In this document: piece after piece, positions 51,568 through 60,635 of the stretch
Layout: the number at the start of each line of letters is the position of its first letter
Position numbering within the stretch: the stretch's first letter is position 1
Source: Hyphomicrobiales bacterium
GTDB lineage: Bacteria > Pseudomonadota > Alphaproteobacteria > Rhizobiales > Xanthobacteraceae
Assembly: GCA_017305665.1 (NCBI GenBank)
Contig: JAFKKH010000016.1
Span: forward strand, 1 to 64,000
Length of the DNA stretch: 64,000 nt
Direction of reading: 5' to 3'
Translations under genes and position numbers: made by a program
The notes under the pieces: model-generated
The model's input: the letters and a program-made list of their open reading frames with translations, nothing else
What the model was told of the DNA's origin: nothing
Database searches by the model: none

Positions 51568-53117
51568 CCACACGGATTTTCGTTTCCCGTGACGCCGGTG
51601 CGGTGGCCGTTGGCGCCGATGAGGTCGCGCGCGCACTCACGCAGGCCGCCGCGAAAAAAGGCGCGTCGATCGAGATCGTCCGTACCGGGTCGCGTGGTCT
51701 CTACTGGCTGGAGCCGATGGTCGAGGTCGCGACGTCGAAGGGCCGTGTCGCCTTTGGTCCGGTGACCGAAGCCGATGCCGTATCGGTGCTCGACGCGATG
51801 CTCGCCGATGGTTCGCATGCCCTGCGGCTTGGCGTCGCAGAGGAGATTCCGTGGCTGAAGCGGCAAACCCGTCTGACCTTCGCGCGCTGCGGCGTGGTCG
51901 ATCCGCGCTCGGTCGAGGACTACAAGGCGCACGGCGGCTACAAGGGCCTTGCGCGCGCGCTGACGCTTGGTACCGCCGGCATTCTCGATGACGTGACGAA
52001 GTCGGGGCTGCGCGGCCGCGGCGGCGCCGGCTTCCCGACCGGTATCAAATGGAAGACGGTGGCGGACGCCAGCGCCGACCAGAAGTATGTCGTCTGCAAC
52101 GCCGACGAGGGCGACAGCGGCACCTTCGCCGACCGCATGATCATGGAAGGCGATCCCTTCGTTCTGATCGAAGGCATGACCATCGCCGCCATCTGCGTCG
52201 GCGCGACCAGGGGCTACATCTACATCCGCTCCGAATATCCGCATGCGATCGAGGCGATGAATGCCGCGATCGCGGCAGCGAAGCGCGCCGGTTATCTCGG
52301 TGCCAAGGTCGCGGGATCGGCGCACGCATTCGAACTCGAAGTGCGGGTTGGCGCCGGCGCCTATGTCTGCGGCGAGGAAACGGCCATGCTCGACAGCCTT
52401 GAAGGCAAGCGCGGCATGGTGCGTGCCAAGCCGCCGCTGCCGGCGCTGAAGGGCCTGTTCGGCAAGCCGAGCGTGGTCAACAACGTGCTGTCGTTCTCGG
52501 CCGTTCCGTTCATTCTCGATCGTGGCGGACAGGCCTATGCCGATTTCGGCATGGGACGCTCGCGCGGCACCATGCCGATCCAGTTGGCCGGCAATATCAA
52601 GCATGCCGGCCTGTTCGAGGTCGCGTTCGGCGTCACCCTCGGCGAATTGGTCGATGACATCGGCGGCGGCACGCGGTCGGGCCGGCCGGTCCGCGCGGTT
52701 CAGGTCGGCGGCCCGCTCGGTGCCTATTTCCCGCGCGCGCTGTTCGATACGCCGTTCGACTACGAAGCGTTTGCCGCCAAGGACGGTCTGATCGGCCACG
52801 GCGGCATCGTCGTGTTCGACGACACGGTCGACATGGCGAAGCAGGCGCGGTTCGCGATGGAGTTCTGCGCGATCGAGTCCTGCGGCAAGTGCACGCCATG
52901 CCGGGTCGGTTCGACCCGCGGCGTGGAGGTGATCGACCGCATCATCGCCAATACCAACCGCGCCGCCAATACGACGCTGCTGCAAGACCTGTGCAACACC
53001 ATGAAGTTCGGTTCGCTCTGTGCGCTCGGCGGCTTCACGCCATATCCGGTGATGAGCGCGCTCACGCATTTCCCCGAGGACTTCGGCGCACCGCCGCGTC
53101 TTCAGGCCGCAGAATAG
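51564..53117 (+). CDS. fdsB: NAD-dependent formate dehydrogenase beta subunit FdsB
   Basis: The 517-residue protein joins a thioredoxin-like N-terminal domain to a NuoF-like domain. That domain has the NADH/FMN site (GRGGAGFPTGIKWK, then CNADEGDSGTFADR) and a 4Fe-4S motif (ESCGKCTPCRVG). It passes electrons from FdsA to NAD+. It overlaps fdsG and is followed by fdsA after nine bases. Confidence 0.96.
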   Translation: MTTRIFVSRDAGAVAVGADEVARALTQAAAKKGASIEIVRTGSRGLYWLEPMVEVATSKGRVAFGPVTEADAVSVLDAMLADGSHALRLGVAEEIPWLKRQTRLTFARCGVVDPRSVEDYKAHGGYKGLARALTLGTAGILDDVTKSGLRGRGGAGFPTGIKWKTVADASADQKYVVCNADEGDSGTFADRMIMEGDPFVLIEGMTIAAICVGATRGYIYIRSEYPHAIEAMNAAIAAAKRAGYLGAKVAGSAHAFELEVRVGAGAYVCGEETAMLDSLEGKRGMVRAKPPLPALKGLFGKPSVVNNVLSFSAVPFILDRGGQAYADFGMGRSRGTMPIQLAGNIKHAGLFEVAFGVTLGELVDDIGGGTRSGRPVRAVQVGGPLGAYFPRALFDTPFDYEAFAAKDGLIGHGGIVVFDDTVDMAKQARFAMEFCAIESCGKCTPCRVGSTRGVEVIDRIIANTNRAANTTLLQDLCNTMKFGSLCALGGFTPYPVMSALTHFPEDFGAPPRLQAAE

Positions 53118-53126
53118 GAGACATCC

Positions 53127-55988
53127 ATGTCCTTCGTGCATGAGATCGACTACGGCACCCCGAAGTCAAAGGCGGAGAAGACCGTCACGCTGACCATCGA
53201 CGGCAAGCAGGTCACGGTGCCCGAGGGCACCTCGATCATGCGCGCCGCGATGGAAGTCGGCACGGAAATTCCAAAACTCTGCGCCACCGACATGCTCGAC
53301 GCATTCGGCTCCTGCCGCATCTGTCTGGTGGAGATCGACGGTCGCAACGGCACGCCGGCTTCCTGCACCACGCCCGTCGCCGACGGCATCGTGGTGCACA
53401 CGAAGACCGAACGGCTCGACCGCATCCGCAAGGGTGTGATGGAGCTCTATGCCTCCGATCACTCGGTGACGTCGCTCGATCGTTCGGCCAAGGAGAACAC
53501 GTACGTCGACCTGCTCGATGTCGCCGCTGACGTCGGGCTGGAAGAAGTCCGCTACGGTTTCGACTGCGAGCATCACCCAAATGCGGGCGTCGACGAGTCC
53601 AATCCGTATTTCATCTACGATCCGGCCAAGTGCATCGTGTGCTCGCGCTGCGTGCGCGCCTGCGAGGAAGTGCAGGGCACCTTCGCGCTGACGATCTCCG
53701 GCCGCGGCTTCGACTCCATCGTGTCGGCCGGCATGAACGAGTCGTTCCTCGGCTCGGAGTGCGTGTCGTGCGGCGCTTGCGTGCAGGCCTGTCCGACCGG
53801 ATCTTTGATCGAAAAGAGCGTGCTCGCCGCGCAGGCGGTCGAGAAGCCGGCGGACCATTCGGTGGTCACCACTTGCGCCTATTGCGGCGTGGGATGTGCG
53901 TTCAAGGCCGAAATGCGCGGCGAGGAAGTCGTGCGCATGGTGCCGTACAAGGACGGCAAGGCCAATCGCGGCCATTCCTGCGTCAAGGGCCGGTTCGCCT
54001 GGGGCTATGCCAACCACAAGGAGCGCATCCTCAAGCCGATGGTGCGCGAGAAGATCACCGATCCGTGGCGCGAAGTGTCATGGGACGAGGCGATCGCGCG
54101 CACCGCGTCGGAATTCAAGCGTATCCAGCAGAAGTACGGTCGCGGCGCGGTCGGCGGCATCACCTCGTCGCGTTGCACCGACGAGGAAACCTTCCTCGTT
54201 CAGAAACTGGTACGCGGCGGCTTCCGCAACAACAACGTCGATACCTGCGCGCGCGTCTGCCATTCGCCGACCGGTTACGGCCTGTCGAGCACGCTGGGAA
54301 CCTCTGCCGGCACGCAGGATTTCGACTCGGTCGAAGACTGCGATGTGATGGTCCTGATCGGTGCGAACCCGACCGACGCACACCCGGTGTTCGCTTCGCG
54401 CATGAAGAAGCGCCTGCGGCAGGGTGCCAAGATCATCGTGATCGACCCGCGCGCCACCGATCTTGTGCGCTCGCCGCATATCGAGGCGGCTTATCATCTT
54501 CCGCTGCTGCCCGGCACCAATGTCGCGATGCTGACCGGGCTTGCGCACGTGATCGTCACCGAAGGTCTCGTCAACGAGAAATTCGTCCGCGAGCGGTGCG
54601 AGGGGGATGCGTTCCAGGATTGGGCGGAGTTCGTCGCCGATCCCAAGCATAGCCCTGAGGCGATCGCGAAGATCACCGGCGTGCCCGCCGACGACATCCG
54701 CAACGCCGCGCGGCTCTATGCAACCGGCGGCAACGGCGCGTTCTTCTATGGTCTCGGCGTCACCGAGCACAGCCAGGGTTCGACGGCGGTGATGGGGATC
54801 GCCAATCTGGCCATGGCCACCGGCAACTACGGCCGGCCCGGCGTCGGCGTGAACCCGCTGCGCGGTCAGAACAATGTGCAGGGCTCGTGCGACATGGGCT
54901 CGTTCCCGCACGAGTTCTCGGGCTATCGCCACGTCGCAACCGATTCCGTGCGCGAGCAGTTCGAGATCGACTGGGGCGTGAAGCTCGACAAGGAGCCGGG
55001 CCTGCGTATCAACAACATGTTCGATGCGGCGATGGACGGCTCGTTCCTCGGCCTCTACGTGCAGGGCGAGGACATCCTGCAGTCCGACCCGAATACCTCG
55101 CACGTCGTTGCCGCGTTGTCGAAGATGGAATGCGTCGTGGTGCAGGACCTGTTCCTGAACGAGACCGCGAACTACGCCCACATCTTCCTGCCGGGTTCGA
55201 CCTTTCTCGAGAAGGACGGCACCTTCATCAACGCCGAGCGTCGCATCCAGCTCGTGCGCAAGGTGATGGAGCCGAAGAACGGGTATGCCGATTGGGAGGT
55301 CACCTGCCTGATCAGCAATGCGATGGGCTACCCCATGCATTACAACCATCCGTCCGAGATCATGGACGAGATCGCGCGCCTGACGCCGACGTTCTCCGGC
55401 GTCTCGTTCAAGCGGCTCGAGGAGCTCGGCTCGATCCAGTGGCCGTGCAACGAAAAGGCGCCGCTGGGTACGCCGGTTATGCACATCGACACCTTCGTGC
55501 GCGGCAAGGGCCGTTTCATCGTCACTGAATACGTGGCGACCGACGAACGGGTCGGCCCGCGCTTCCCGCTGCTGCTGACCACCGGCCGTATTCTCAGCCA
55601 GTACAATGTCGGCGCACAGACCCGCCGCACCGACAACGTCGTCTGGCATCCGGAAGACCGGCTCGAGATCCATCCGAACGATGCCGAGATGCGCGGCGTG
55701 CGCGACGGCGACTGGGTCCGCCTGCAGAGTCGCGCCGGCGAGACGACGTTGCGTGCGCTGATCACCGAACGGGTGGCGCCGGGCGTGGTCTACACCACGT
55801 TCCATCATCCCTCGACGCAGGCCAACGTCATCACGACGGACTTTTCGGATTGGGCGACCAACTGCCCCGAATACAAGTGCACCGCCGTGCAGATTTCGCC
55901 GTCCAACGGCCCGACCGAGTGGCAGAAGAGCTACGAGGAGCAGGCCCGTCAGTCGCGGCGTATCGCTCCGGCGGAGGCCGCGGAATAG
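53127..55988 (+). CDS. fdsA: NAD-dependent formate dehydrogenase alpha subunit FdsA
   Basis: The 953-residue molybdenum subunit starts with a NuoG-like 2Fe-2S domain (CATDMLDAFGSCRICLVEIDG) and ferredoxin-type 4Fe-4S motifs (CIVCSRCVRACEE, CVSCGACVQACP). The bis-MGD domain follows from CAYCGVGCAFKAE. The metal ligand is an ordinary cysteine, Cys378 in CARVCHSPT (codon TGC), with the conserved histidine beside it, so selenocysteine is not used. It oxidises formate to CO2. Confidence 0.97.
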   Translation: MSFVHEIDYGTPKSKAEKTVTLTIDGKQVTVPEGTSIMRAAMEVGTEIPKLCATDMLDAFGSCRICLVEIDGRNGTPASCTTPVADGIVVHTKTERLDRIRKGVMELYASDHSVTSLDRSAKENTYVDLLDVAADVGLEEVRYGFDCEHHPNAGVDESNPYFIYDPAKCIVCSRCVRACEEVQGTFALTISGRGFDSIVSAGMNESFLGSECVSCGACVQACPTGSLIEKSVLAAQAVEKPADHSVVTTCAYCGVGCAFKAEMRGEEVVRMVPYKDGKANRGHSCVKGRFAWGYANHKERILKPMVREKITDPWREVSWDEAIARTASEFKRIQQKYGRGAVGGITSSRCTDEETFLVQKLVRGGFRNNNVDTCARVCHSPTGYGLSSTLGTSAGTQDFDSVEDCDVMVLIGANPTDAHPVFASRMKKRLRQGAKIIVIDPRATDLVRSPHIEAAYHLPLLPGTNVAMLTGLAHVIVTEGLVNEKFVRERCEGDAFQDWAEFVADPKHSPEAIAKITGVPADDIRNAARLYATGGNGAFFYGLGVTEHSQGSTAVMGIANLAMATGNYGRPGVGVNPLRGQNNVQGSCDMGSFPHEFSGYRHVATDSVREQFEIDWGVKLDKEPGLRINNMFDAAMDGSFLGLYVQGEDILQSDPNTSHVVAALSKMECVVVQDLFLNETANYAHIFLPGSTFLEKDGTFINAERRIQLVRKVMEPKNGYADWEVTCLISNAMGYPMHYNHPSEIMDEIARLTPTFSGVSFKRLEELGSIQWPCNEKAPLGTPVMHIDTFVRGKGRFIVTEYVATDERVGPRFPLLLTTGRILSQYNVGAQTRRTDNVVWHPEDRLEIHPNDAEMRGVRDGDWVRLQSRAGETTLRALITERVAPGVVYTTFHHPSTQANVITTDFSDWATNCPEYKCTAVQISPSNGPTEWQKSYEEQARQSRRIAPAEAAE

Positions 55989-55991
55989 CGC

Positions 55992-56816
55992 ATGCATGAG
56001 CCGGTTCGCATCGTTCCCCGCAAGATCTGGCGCGTTGGCAGCGCCAGCGAAGGGCTGCGGTCGGTTCCGGAGGAGACCGCAGTCGCGCTGACCTACAATG
56101 GCGGCACCTATGCCGTCATGATGGCGACGCCGCGCAATCTGGAGGATTTCGCGGTCGGCTTCAGCCTCGACGAGGGGATCGTCAAGAACGCATCGGAGAT
56201 TCAGTCGCTTGAGGTTGTCGAACTCGACGACGGCATCGAACTGCGGATGTGGCTCGCGCCATCCATTGCGGAGCACTTGAGCGCGCGGCGGCGGCAGATC
56301 GCAGGTCCCACCGGCTGCGGCCTGTGCGGCATCGATTCCATCGCTGAGGCCGTCAAGCCGGCAGCGATCGTCGGACCTGGCGTGACATTGACGCCGCAGC
56401 AGGTCATGTCCGCGATGGCGGCGATCCCGCCGCTGCAGAAGATCAACATCGAGACGCGCGCCGTCCATGCCGCCGCGTTCTGGACACCGGCGCTAGGTAT
56501 CGTGGCGCTGCGCGAGGACGTCGGCCGCCACAACGCGCTCGACAAGCTCGCCGGCGCGCTGGCGCGCGACAACGTGAACGCGACGGAAGGCGCGGTGCTG
56601 CTGACCAGCCGCATCTCGGTCGAGATGGTGCAGAAGACCGCGGCGATCGGCGCGAGCATCATGGTGTCGGTGTCGGCGCCGACCGCGCTTGCGATCCGGA
56701 TGGCGGAAGCCGCCGGCATCACGCTCGCCGCCATCGCCCGCAATGACGGCTTTGAAGTTTTCACCTACCCGGAACGGATAGCCCCGAGAGCGCCCGAACA
56801 TGTCAACGTCGCCTGA
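55992..56816 (+). CDS. fdsC: formate dehydrogenase maturation sulfurtransferase FdhD/FdsC
   Basis: The 274-residue protein belongs to the FdhD family, which transfers sulfur to the molybdenum cofactor of formate dehydrogenases. Seen are the CGLCG motif in GPTGCGLCGIDSIAEAV and the REDVGRHNALDKLAG segment. It starts three bases after fdsA and overlaps fdsD by 17 bases. Confidence 0.95.
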   Translation: MHEPVRIVPRKIWRVGSASEGLRSVPEETAVALTYNGGTYAVMMATPRNLEDFAVGFSLDEGIVKNASEIQSLEVVELDDGIELRMWLAPSIAEHLSARRRQIAGPTGCGLCGIDSIAEAVKPAAIVGPGVTLTPQQVMSAMAAIPPLQKINIETRAVHAAAFWTPALGIVALREDVGRHNALDKLAGALARDNVNATEGAVLLTSRISVEMVQKTAAIGASIMVSVSAPTALAIRMAEAAGITLAAIARNDGFEVFTYPERIAPRAPEHVNVA

Positions 56817-57024
56817 TAACCTCGTCTACATGGCCAACCAGATTGGCACCTTCTTCAAGTCGCAGAAGCCGGAGACGGTCGTTCCCGGCATCGCCGACCA
56901 CATCAAGAAGTTCTGGGATCCCCGGATGCTGAGATCGATCTACGCGCATGTCGATGCCGGTGGCGCGGGGCTCGATCCCCAGGTGCTCGAAGCCCTGCAG
57001 AGTCTGAAGGCCAAGGCGGCGTAA
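56800..57024 (+). CDS. fdsD: formate dehydrogenase delta subunit FdsD
   Basis: The 74-residue protein (MSTSPDNLVYMANQIGTFF, ending LQSLKAKAA) matches the small helical FdsD that accompanies FdsC in assembly of the complex. It closes the fds operon. Confidence 0.93.
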   Translation: MSTSPDNLVYMANQIGTFFKSQKPETVVPGIADHIKKFWDPRMLRSIYAHVDAGGAGLDPQVLEALQSLKAKAA

Positions 57025-57050
57025 GGCGGCGCATCCTCTCACCCCAATTC

Positions 57051-58118
57051 CTAGGAGCGAGCTTCGCTCGTTAGGTCAAGCCGGTACACCCGCGCCGCGG
57101 TCTTTGAGAACATCGCGGTCTTCTCGGCTTCGGTATATCCTTCGGCGACGCGTTTGAACGCGTTGAAGATCACCTGATAGCTGCACTGGCCCTTGTCGGG
57201 CGGAAAGTTGCTCTCGAACATGCAGCGGTCGGGGCCGAAGGCCTCAATGCAGGTTTCGATGTAGGGTTTCCATGCGACGGCCAGTTCCTCGGAGGACGGC
57301 GGTCGAGCGCGCTCGTGGAAATCATAGCCGAGAACCTTCATGGCCAGTCCGCCGAGCTTCACCACGACGTTCGGACACTTTGCGATGTCCGCGATCGAGG
57401 CCTTCCATTCCCTGAACACCTCGTCGCGCCGGCCCGCGAAGCGGCCGCGACCTACCGGGCCGCCGCAGTGATCGAGGGTGATGCTGGTGGTGGGAAAGGC
57501 GCGGGCGAGATCGGCGAGCTCGCCGATCTGCGGATGGAGCAGCCATGCGTCGAAGCTGAGGCCCAGCGGCGCGAGATGGGCAAAGCCCTTGCGAAAATCC
57601 GGATCGCGCAGCAGCCCTTGCGGCCGCGACGCATACATGCCGGCGACGGCCGGCTCGGAATCCCACGCGCTGGAATGCCGGATGCCGCGGAAGCGGCCAT
57701 TGCCGGCCGCGATCTCGGCTTCGAGCACGGCGCGGGCGCCGTCGCCAAGCCGCATGTCGACGTGGCTGACGATGCCGGCGCAGATCGCCGCGGGCCCGTA
57801 GCCGCCACTCGCGCTCATGGCGGCGACGCCGTTGGCGAATTCGACTTCGCCGACCGGGCGGAACGCATCGGGACCGTGCGCCCGATACATCGAGCGGCAA
57901 TCGACATAGACGGTGGCGAGGATGTTGTGGCCGGATGCGACATCTTTGACGATGTCGTTCAGGAGATAGTGCTGTCCGTCGCGGTCCCAGAGATGATGAT
58001 GCGGATCGACGATGGGCCGGGCCGGATCGATGATGTCCTCATGATGGAGGGCGAGCCAGTCCTCACGTGGATCTTCGTAGAGCCCGCTCCGGTTCATGGT
58101 GACGTACGGCTTGGCCAT
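57051..58118 (-). CDS. amidohydrolase-family protein (PDC-lactonase-like)
   Basis: The 355-residue TIM-barrel protein has the opening metal motif DPHHHLWD, a later LLHPQIGEL, the histidine in TLDHCGGPVGRG and the aspartate/asparagine region MFESNFPPDKG. This resembles amidohydrolase_2 members such as 2-pyrone-4,6-dicarboxylate lactonase and related lactonases. The usual C-terminal Asp appears as FESNFP, as in several relatives. It converges with the fds operon. The substrate is unknown. Confidence 0.87.
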   Translation of the reverse strand: MAKPYVTMNRSGLYEDPREDWLALHHEDIIDPARPIVDPHHHLWDRDGQHYLLNDIVKDVASGHNILATVYVDCRSMYRAHGPDAFRPVGEVEFANGVAAMSASGGYGPAAICAGIVSHVDMRLGDGARAVLEAEIAAGNGRFRGIRHSSAWDSEPAVAGMYASRPQGLLRDPDFRKGFAHLAPLGLSFDAWLLHPQIGELADLARAFPTTSITLDHCGGPVGRGRFAGRRDEVFREWKASIADIAKCPNVVVKLGGLAMKVLGYDFHERARPPSSEELAVAWKPYIETCIEAFGPDRCMFESNFPPDKGQCSYQVIFNAFKRVAEGYTEAEKTAMFSKTAARVYRLDLTSEARS

Positions 58119-58210
58119 CGATCGCTCCCTGCATTTTCTTGTTGGGAGAGATTATTTCAGGCCAAGGCGTCGCTCGACAAGAGAGAGATGCGCAAAGAGG
58201 GGTACCATTT

Positions 58211-58327
58211 CCGTCATGGCCGGGTGAGGAACGGCGTCGCTTCCGCTCGCCTATGTCCCGGTCATCCATATTTTATTTGATCCACTGTTCAAAACGTGGA
58301 TGCCCGGCATAAAGCCGGGCATGACGA
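58211..58327. repeat. REP-like palindromic element
   Basis: A perfect hairpin GCCCGGC-ATAAA-GCCGGGC (58302-58320) lies in GGATGCCCGGC...GCCGGGCATGACG. A second, looser pair (GTCATGGCCGGGT and TGTCCCGGTCATCC) flanks 58213-58266. The GTCATG-CCGGGC pattern is typical of dispersed intergenic repeats of Bradyrhizobium relatives. The 230-bp gap 58119-58348 holds no gene. Confidence 0.75.
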
Positions 58328-58348
58328 TTCAATCAATCTTATTCCGCT

Positions 58349-58948
58349 CTAGCCGTGCAGCTTCGTCGCGGTCTCCGCGATGACCCGGCCCTGATAGCGC
58401 GCGCCGGCGAGTTCGTTCGCGCTCGGCAGCCGGCTGCCGTCGCCATCGGTGATGGTGGTCGCGCCATAGGGCGAACCGCCGGTCACTTCCTTGACGCCCA
58501 TCTGGCCGGCAAAGCCGTAGTTGAGGCCGACGATGGTCAATCCGAAATGCAGCAGGTTGGTGATGATCGAGAACAGCGTGGTCTCCTGGCCGCCGTGCTG
58601 GGTTGCGCTCGACGAGAAGGCACCGCCGACCTTGCCGTGCAGCGCGCCCTTGGCCCAGAGGCCGCCGGCCTGATCGAGGAAGTTCGCCATCTGCGACGAC
58701 ATGCGGCCGAACCGCGTGCCAGTGCCGACGATGACGGCGTCGTAGTTGGCGAGATCTTCGATTTTCGCGACCGGCGCGGCCTGATCGAGCTTGTAGTGCG
58801 CGGCCTTGGCGACGGCTTCCGGCACCAGCTCGGGCACGCGCTTGATGTCGACGGTCGCGCCGGCCTCGCGGGCTCCCTCGGCGACGGCATTGGCCATCGC
58901 TTCGATATGGCCATAAGCGGAATAATAGAGGACGAGAACTTTTGCCAT
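58349..58948 (-). CDS. wrbA: NAD(P)H:quinone oxidoreductase WrbA
   Basis: The 199-residue flavodoxin-like protein has the FMN-binding start [16 protein letters not shown], the [19 protein letters not shown] segment and [13 protein letters not shown], all typical of WrbA. It reduces quinones by two electrons and protects against redox stress. It lies in a row with the pirin and SDR genes on the same strand. Confidence 0.96.
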   Translation of the reverse strand: MAKVLVLYYSAYGHIEAMANAVAEGAREAGATVDIKRVPELVPEAVAKAAHYKLDQAAPVAKIEDLANYDAVIVGTGTRFGRMSSQMANFLDQAGGLWAKGALHGKVGGAFSSSATQHGGQETTLFSIITNLLHFGLTIVGLNYGFAGQMGVKEVTGGSPYGATTITDGDGSRLPSANELAGARYQGRVIAETATKLHG

Positions 58949-59020
58949 TTTGTTGGTCTCCGTTTTGGGAAAAGGATGCGCGGCGCGAAACCGCGCATCA
59001 GGTTGATTTGGAGCGGTGCT

Positions 59021-59719
59021 TTACGCCGCGTCGATCAGCACCACTTCGGAATCCTCGAGCGCGGTGATGGTCAGGTTGGCCTCGTCGCGGATCGCCGCGC
59101 CGTCGCGTGCATTGACGCGCACGCCGTTGACGTCGACCGCACCGACCGCGGGCACCAGGTAGAGGTTGCGCGCCTTGTCCGTGCTGTAGTTCGCGCTCTC
59201 GCCGGCCTTCAGCGTGGTGGCGAGCAGGCGTGCATCAGCGCGGATCGGCAGCGCATCGGTATCGGACTTGAAGCCGCTGGCGAGCGTGACGAGCTTGCCG
59301 CTGCGATCGCCCTTGGGAAACGGACGTGCTCCCCAAGCCGGTTCGCCGCCGTCCTTCGTCGGCTCGATCCAGATCTGGAACAGCGTGGTCTTCACCGGCT
59401 CCAGATTGTATTCGGCATGGCGCACGCCTGAGCCAGCGCTCATCACCTGCACGTCGCCCGCCTCGGTGCGGCCCTTGTTGCCCATGCTGTCCTGATGGGT
59501 GATCGCGCCTTCGCGAACGTAGGTGATGATCTCCATGTTGGCATGCGGATGCGGCGGGAAGCCGGTGTTCGGCGCGATCTCGTCGTCGTTCCAGACGCGC
59601 AGGCTGCCGTGACCCATATTGTCGGGATCATGATAGCTAGCGAATGAGAAGTGATGCTTGGCCTTGAGCCAGCCGTGGTCGGCGCCGCCGAGCTTATTGA
59701 AGGGTCTGAGTTCGATCAT
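59021..59719 (-). CDS. pirin-family protein (YhaK-like)
   Basis: The 232-residue bicupin has the pirin metal motif FPPHPHANMEIITYV, followed by HAEYN and the second cupin (residues about 145-232). Pirins include quercetin dioxygenases and redox-sensitive regulators. The ATG at 59719 has AAAGGA eight bases upstream. With WrbA and an SDR it forms a small set that often responds to quinones or oxidative stress. Confidence 0.92.
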   Translation of the reverse strand: MIELRPFNKLGGADHGWLKAKHHFSFASYHDPDNMGHGSLRVWNDDEIAPNTGFPPHPHANMEIITYVREGAITHQDSMGNKGRTEAGDVQVMSAGSGVRHAEYNLEPVKTTLFQIWIEPTKDGGEPAWGARPFPKGDRSGKLVTLASGFKSDTDALPIRADARLLATTLKAGESANYSTDKARNLYLVPAVGAVDVNGVRVNARDGAAIRDEANLTITALEDSEVVLIDAA

Positions 59720-59764
59720 GATGTGTCCTTTCACAACTTGCGTTGGATCTCTTGAGAGCGTTGG

Positions 59765-60514
59765 TCAGGCGCCGAAGCCGCCATCGACGTTGAGCACCGT
59801 GCCGGTCACGAAGGACGCGCCGGGGCTTGCGAGGAAGACGACGCCGGCGGCGATCTCCTCCGGCTTGCCGTAGCGCTGCAGCGCGTGCAGCGAGCGCTGC
59901 GCTTCCGCGCCCGGTCCGTCCTTCGGGTTCATGTCGGTGTCGATCGAGCCGGGCTGCAGCACGTTCACGGTGATGCCGCGTGGGCCGAGGTCGCGGGCCG
60001 CGCCCTTGGTGTAGCCGACGATCGCAGCCTTGGTGGCGGCGTAGTCGGCCATGCCTGGAAACGAGGCGCGGGTCGCGATGTCGGAGCCGATGGTGACGAT
60101 GCGTCCGCCGTCGCCCATCAGCTTCGACGCCGCCCGGATCGCGGTGACGACCGCATCGAGGTTGATGGCGTACTGACGATCGAATGCCTTGGTGTCGCTT
60201 TGGGGATCGTCGACCGCGCCGGTCACCGCGACGCCGGCATTGTTCACGAGGATGTCGAGGTGGCCGAAGTGGTCGGCGACGTCCTTCACGAGCTTGTCGA
60301 CTTCGACCGTGTTGGCCTGATCGGCCTTGAAGGCCTTGGCCCGCACGCCCTTCGCCTCGAGGTCGCGGACGACCGCTTCGGCCTTGTCGGGAGAGGCGCT
60401 GTAACTGATGGCGACGGCCGCGCCTTCGTCGGCCAATGCCTTGGCGCTGGCTGCGCCGATGCCCCGCGAACCGCCGGTGACGAGGGCAACCTTGCCTGTG
60501 AGTGTCTTGGCCAT
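59765..60514 (-). CDS. short-chain dehydrogenase/reductase
   Basis: The 249-residue classical SDR has TGGSRGIG for NADP binding, NNAG, a serine in VTIGSD and the catalytic YAATK motif. It resembles FabG-like ketoreductases but sits outside any fatty-acid cluster. It is divergent from the LysR gene, which probably controls it through the palindrome at 60588. The longer frame to 60568 is unlikely because it crosses that promoter side and lacks a ribosome site. Confidence 0.93.
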   Translation of the reverse strand: MAKTLTGKVALVTGGSRGIGAASAKALADEGAAVAISYSASPDKAEAVVRDLEAKGVRAKAFKADQANTVEVDKLVKDVADHFGHLDILVNNAGVAVTGAVDDPQSDTKAFDRQYAINLDAVVTAIRAASKLMGDGGRIVTIGSDIATRASFPGMADYAATKAAIVGYTKGAARDLGPRGITVNVLQPGSIDTDMNPKDGPGAEAQRSLHALQRYGKPEEIAAGVVFLASPGASFVTGTVLNVDGGFGA

Positions 60515-60587
60515 GGGACTATCTCCGTTGTTCGAATTCCGATGGCGTCTGGATAAGCCTCCCGTCATGGGTTATAAATAGAAACTA

Positions 60588-60606
60588 TTGAAACTCATTG
60601 TTTCAA
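60588..60606. promoter_or_regulatory. probable LysR operator
   Basis: TTGAAAC-N5-GTTTCAA is a perfect inverted repeat between the divergent SDR and LysR genes. It contains the T-N11-A element of LysR boxes. Confidence 0.75.
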
Positions 60607-60635
60607 AAAATGGTCTTATCCGACGAGGCGGCCGA

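Noticed and set aside
51456-53141. 561-residue minus-strand open frame
   Set aside because: It is the antisense of fdsB, with no family resemblance.
54078-56468. 796-residue minus-strand open frame
   Set aside because: It lies antisense to fdsA and fdhD, both of which have clear conserved motifs; the frame has no domain.
58119-58348. Small gene in the gap before wrbA
   Set aside because: The only frames cross the REP-like palindromes and have no ribosome site.
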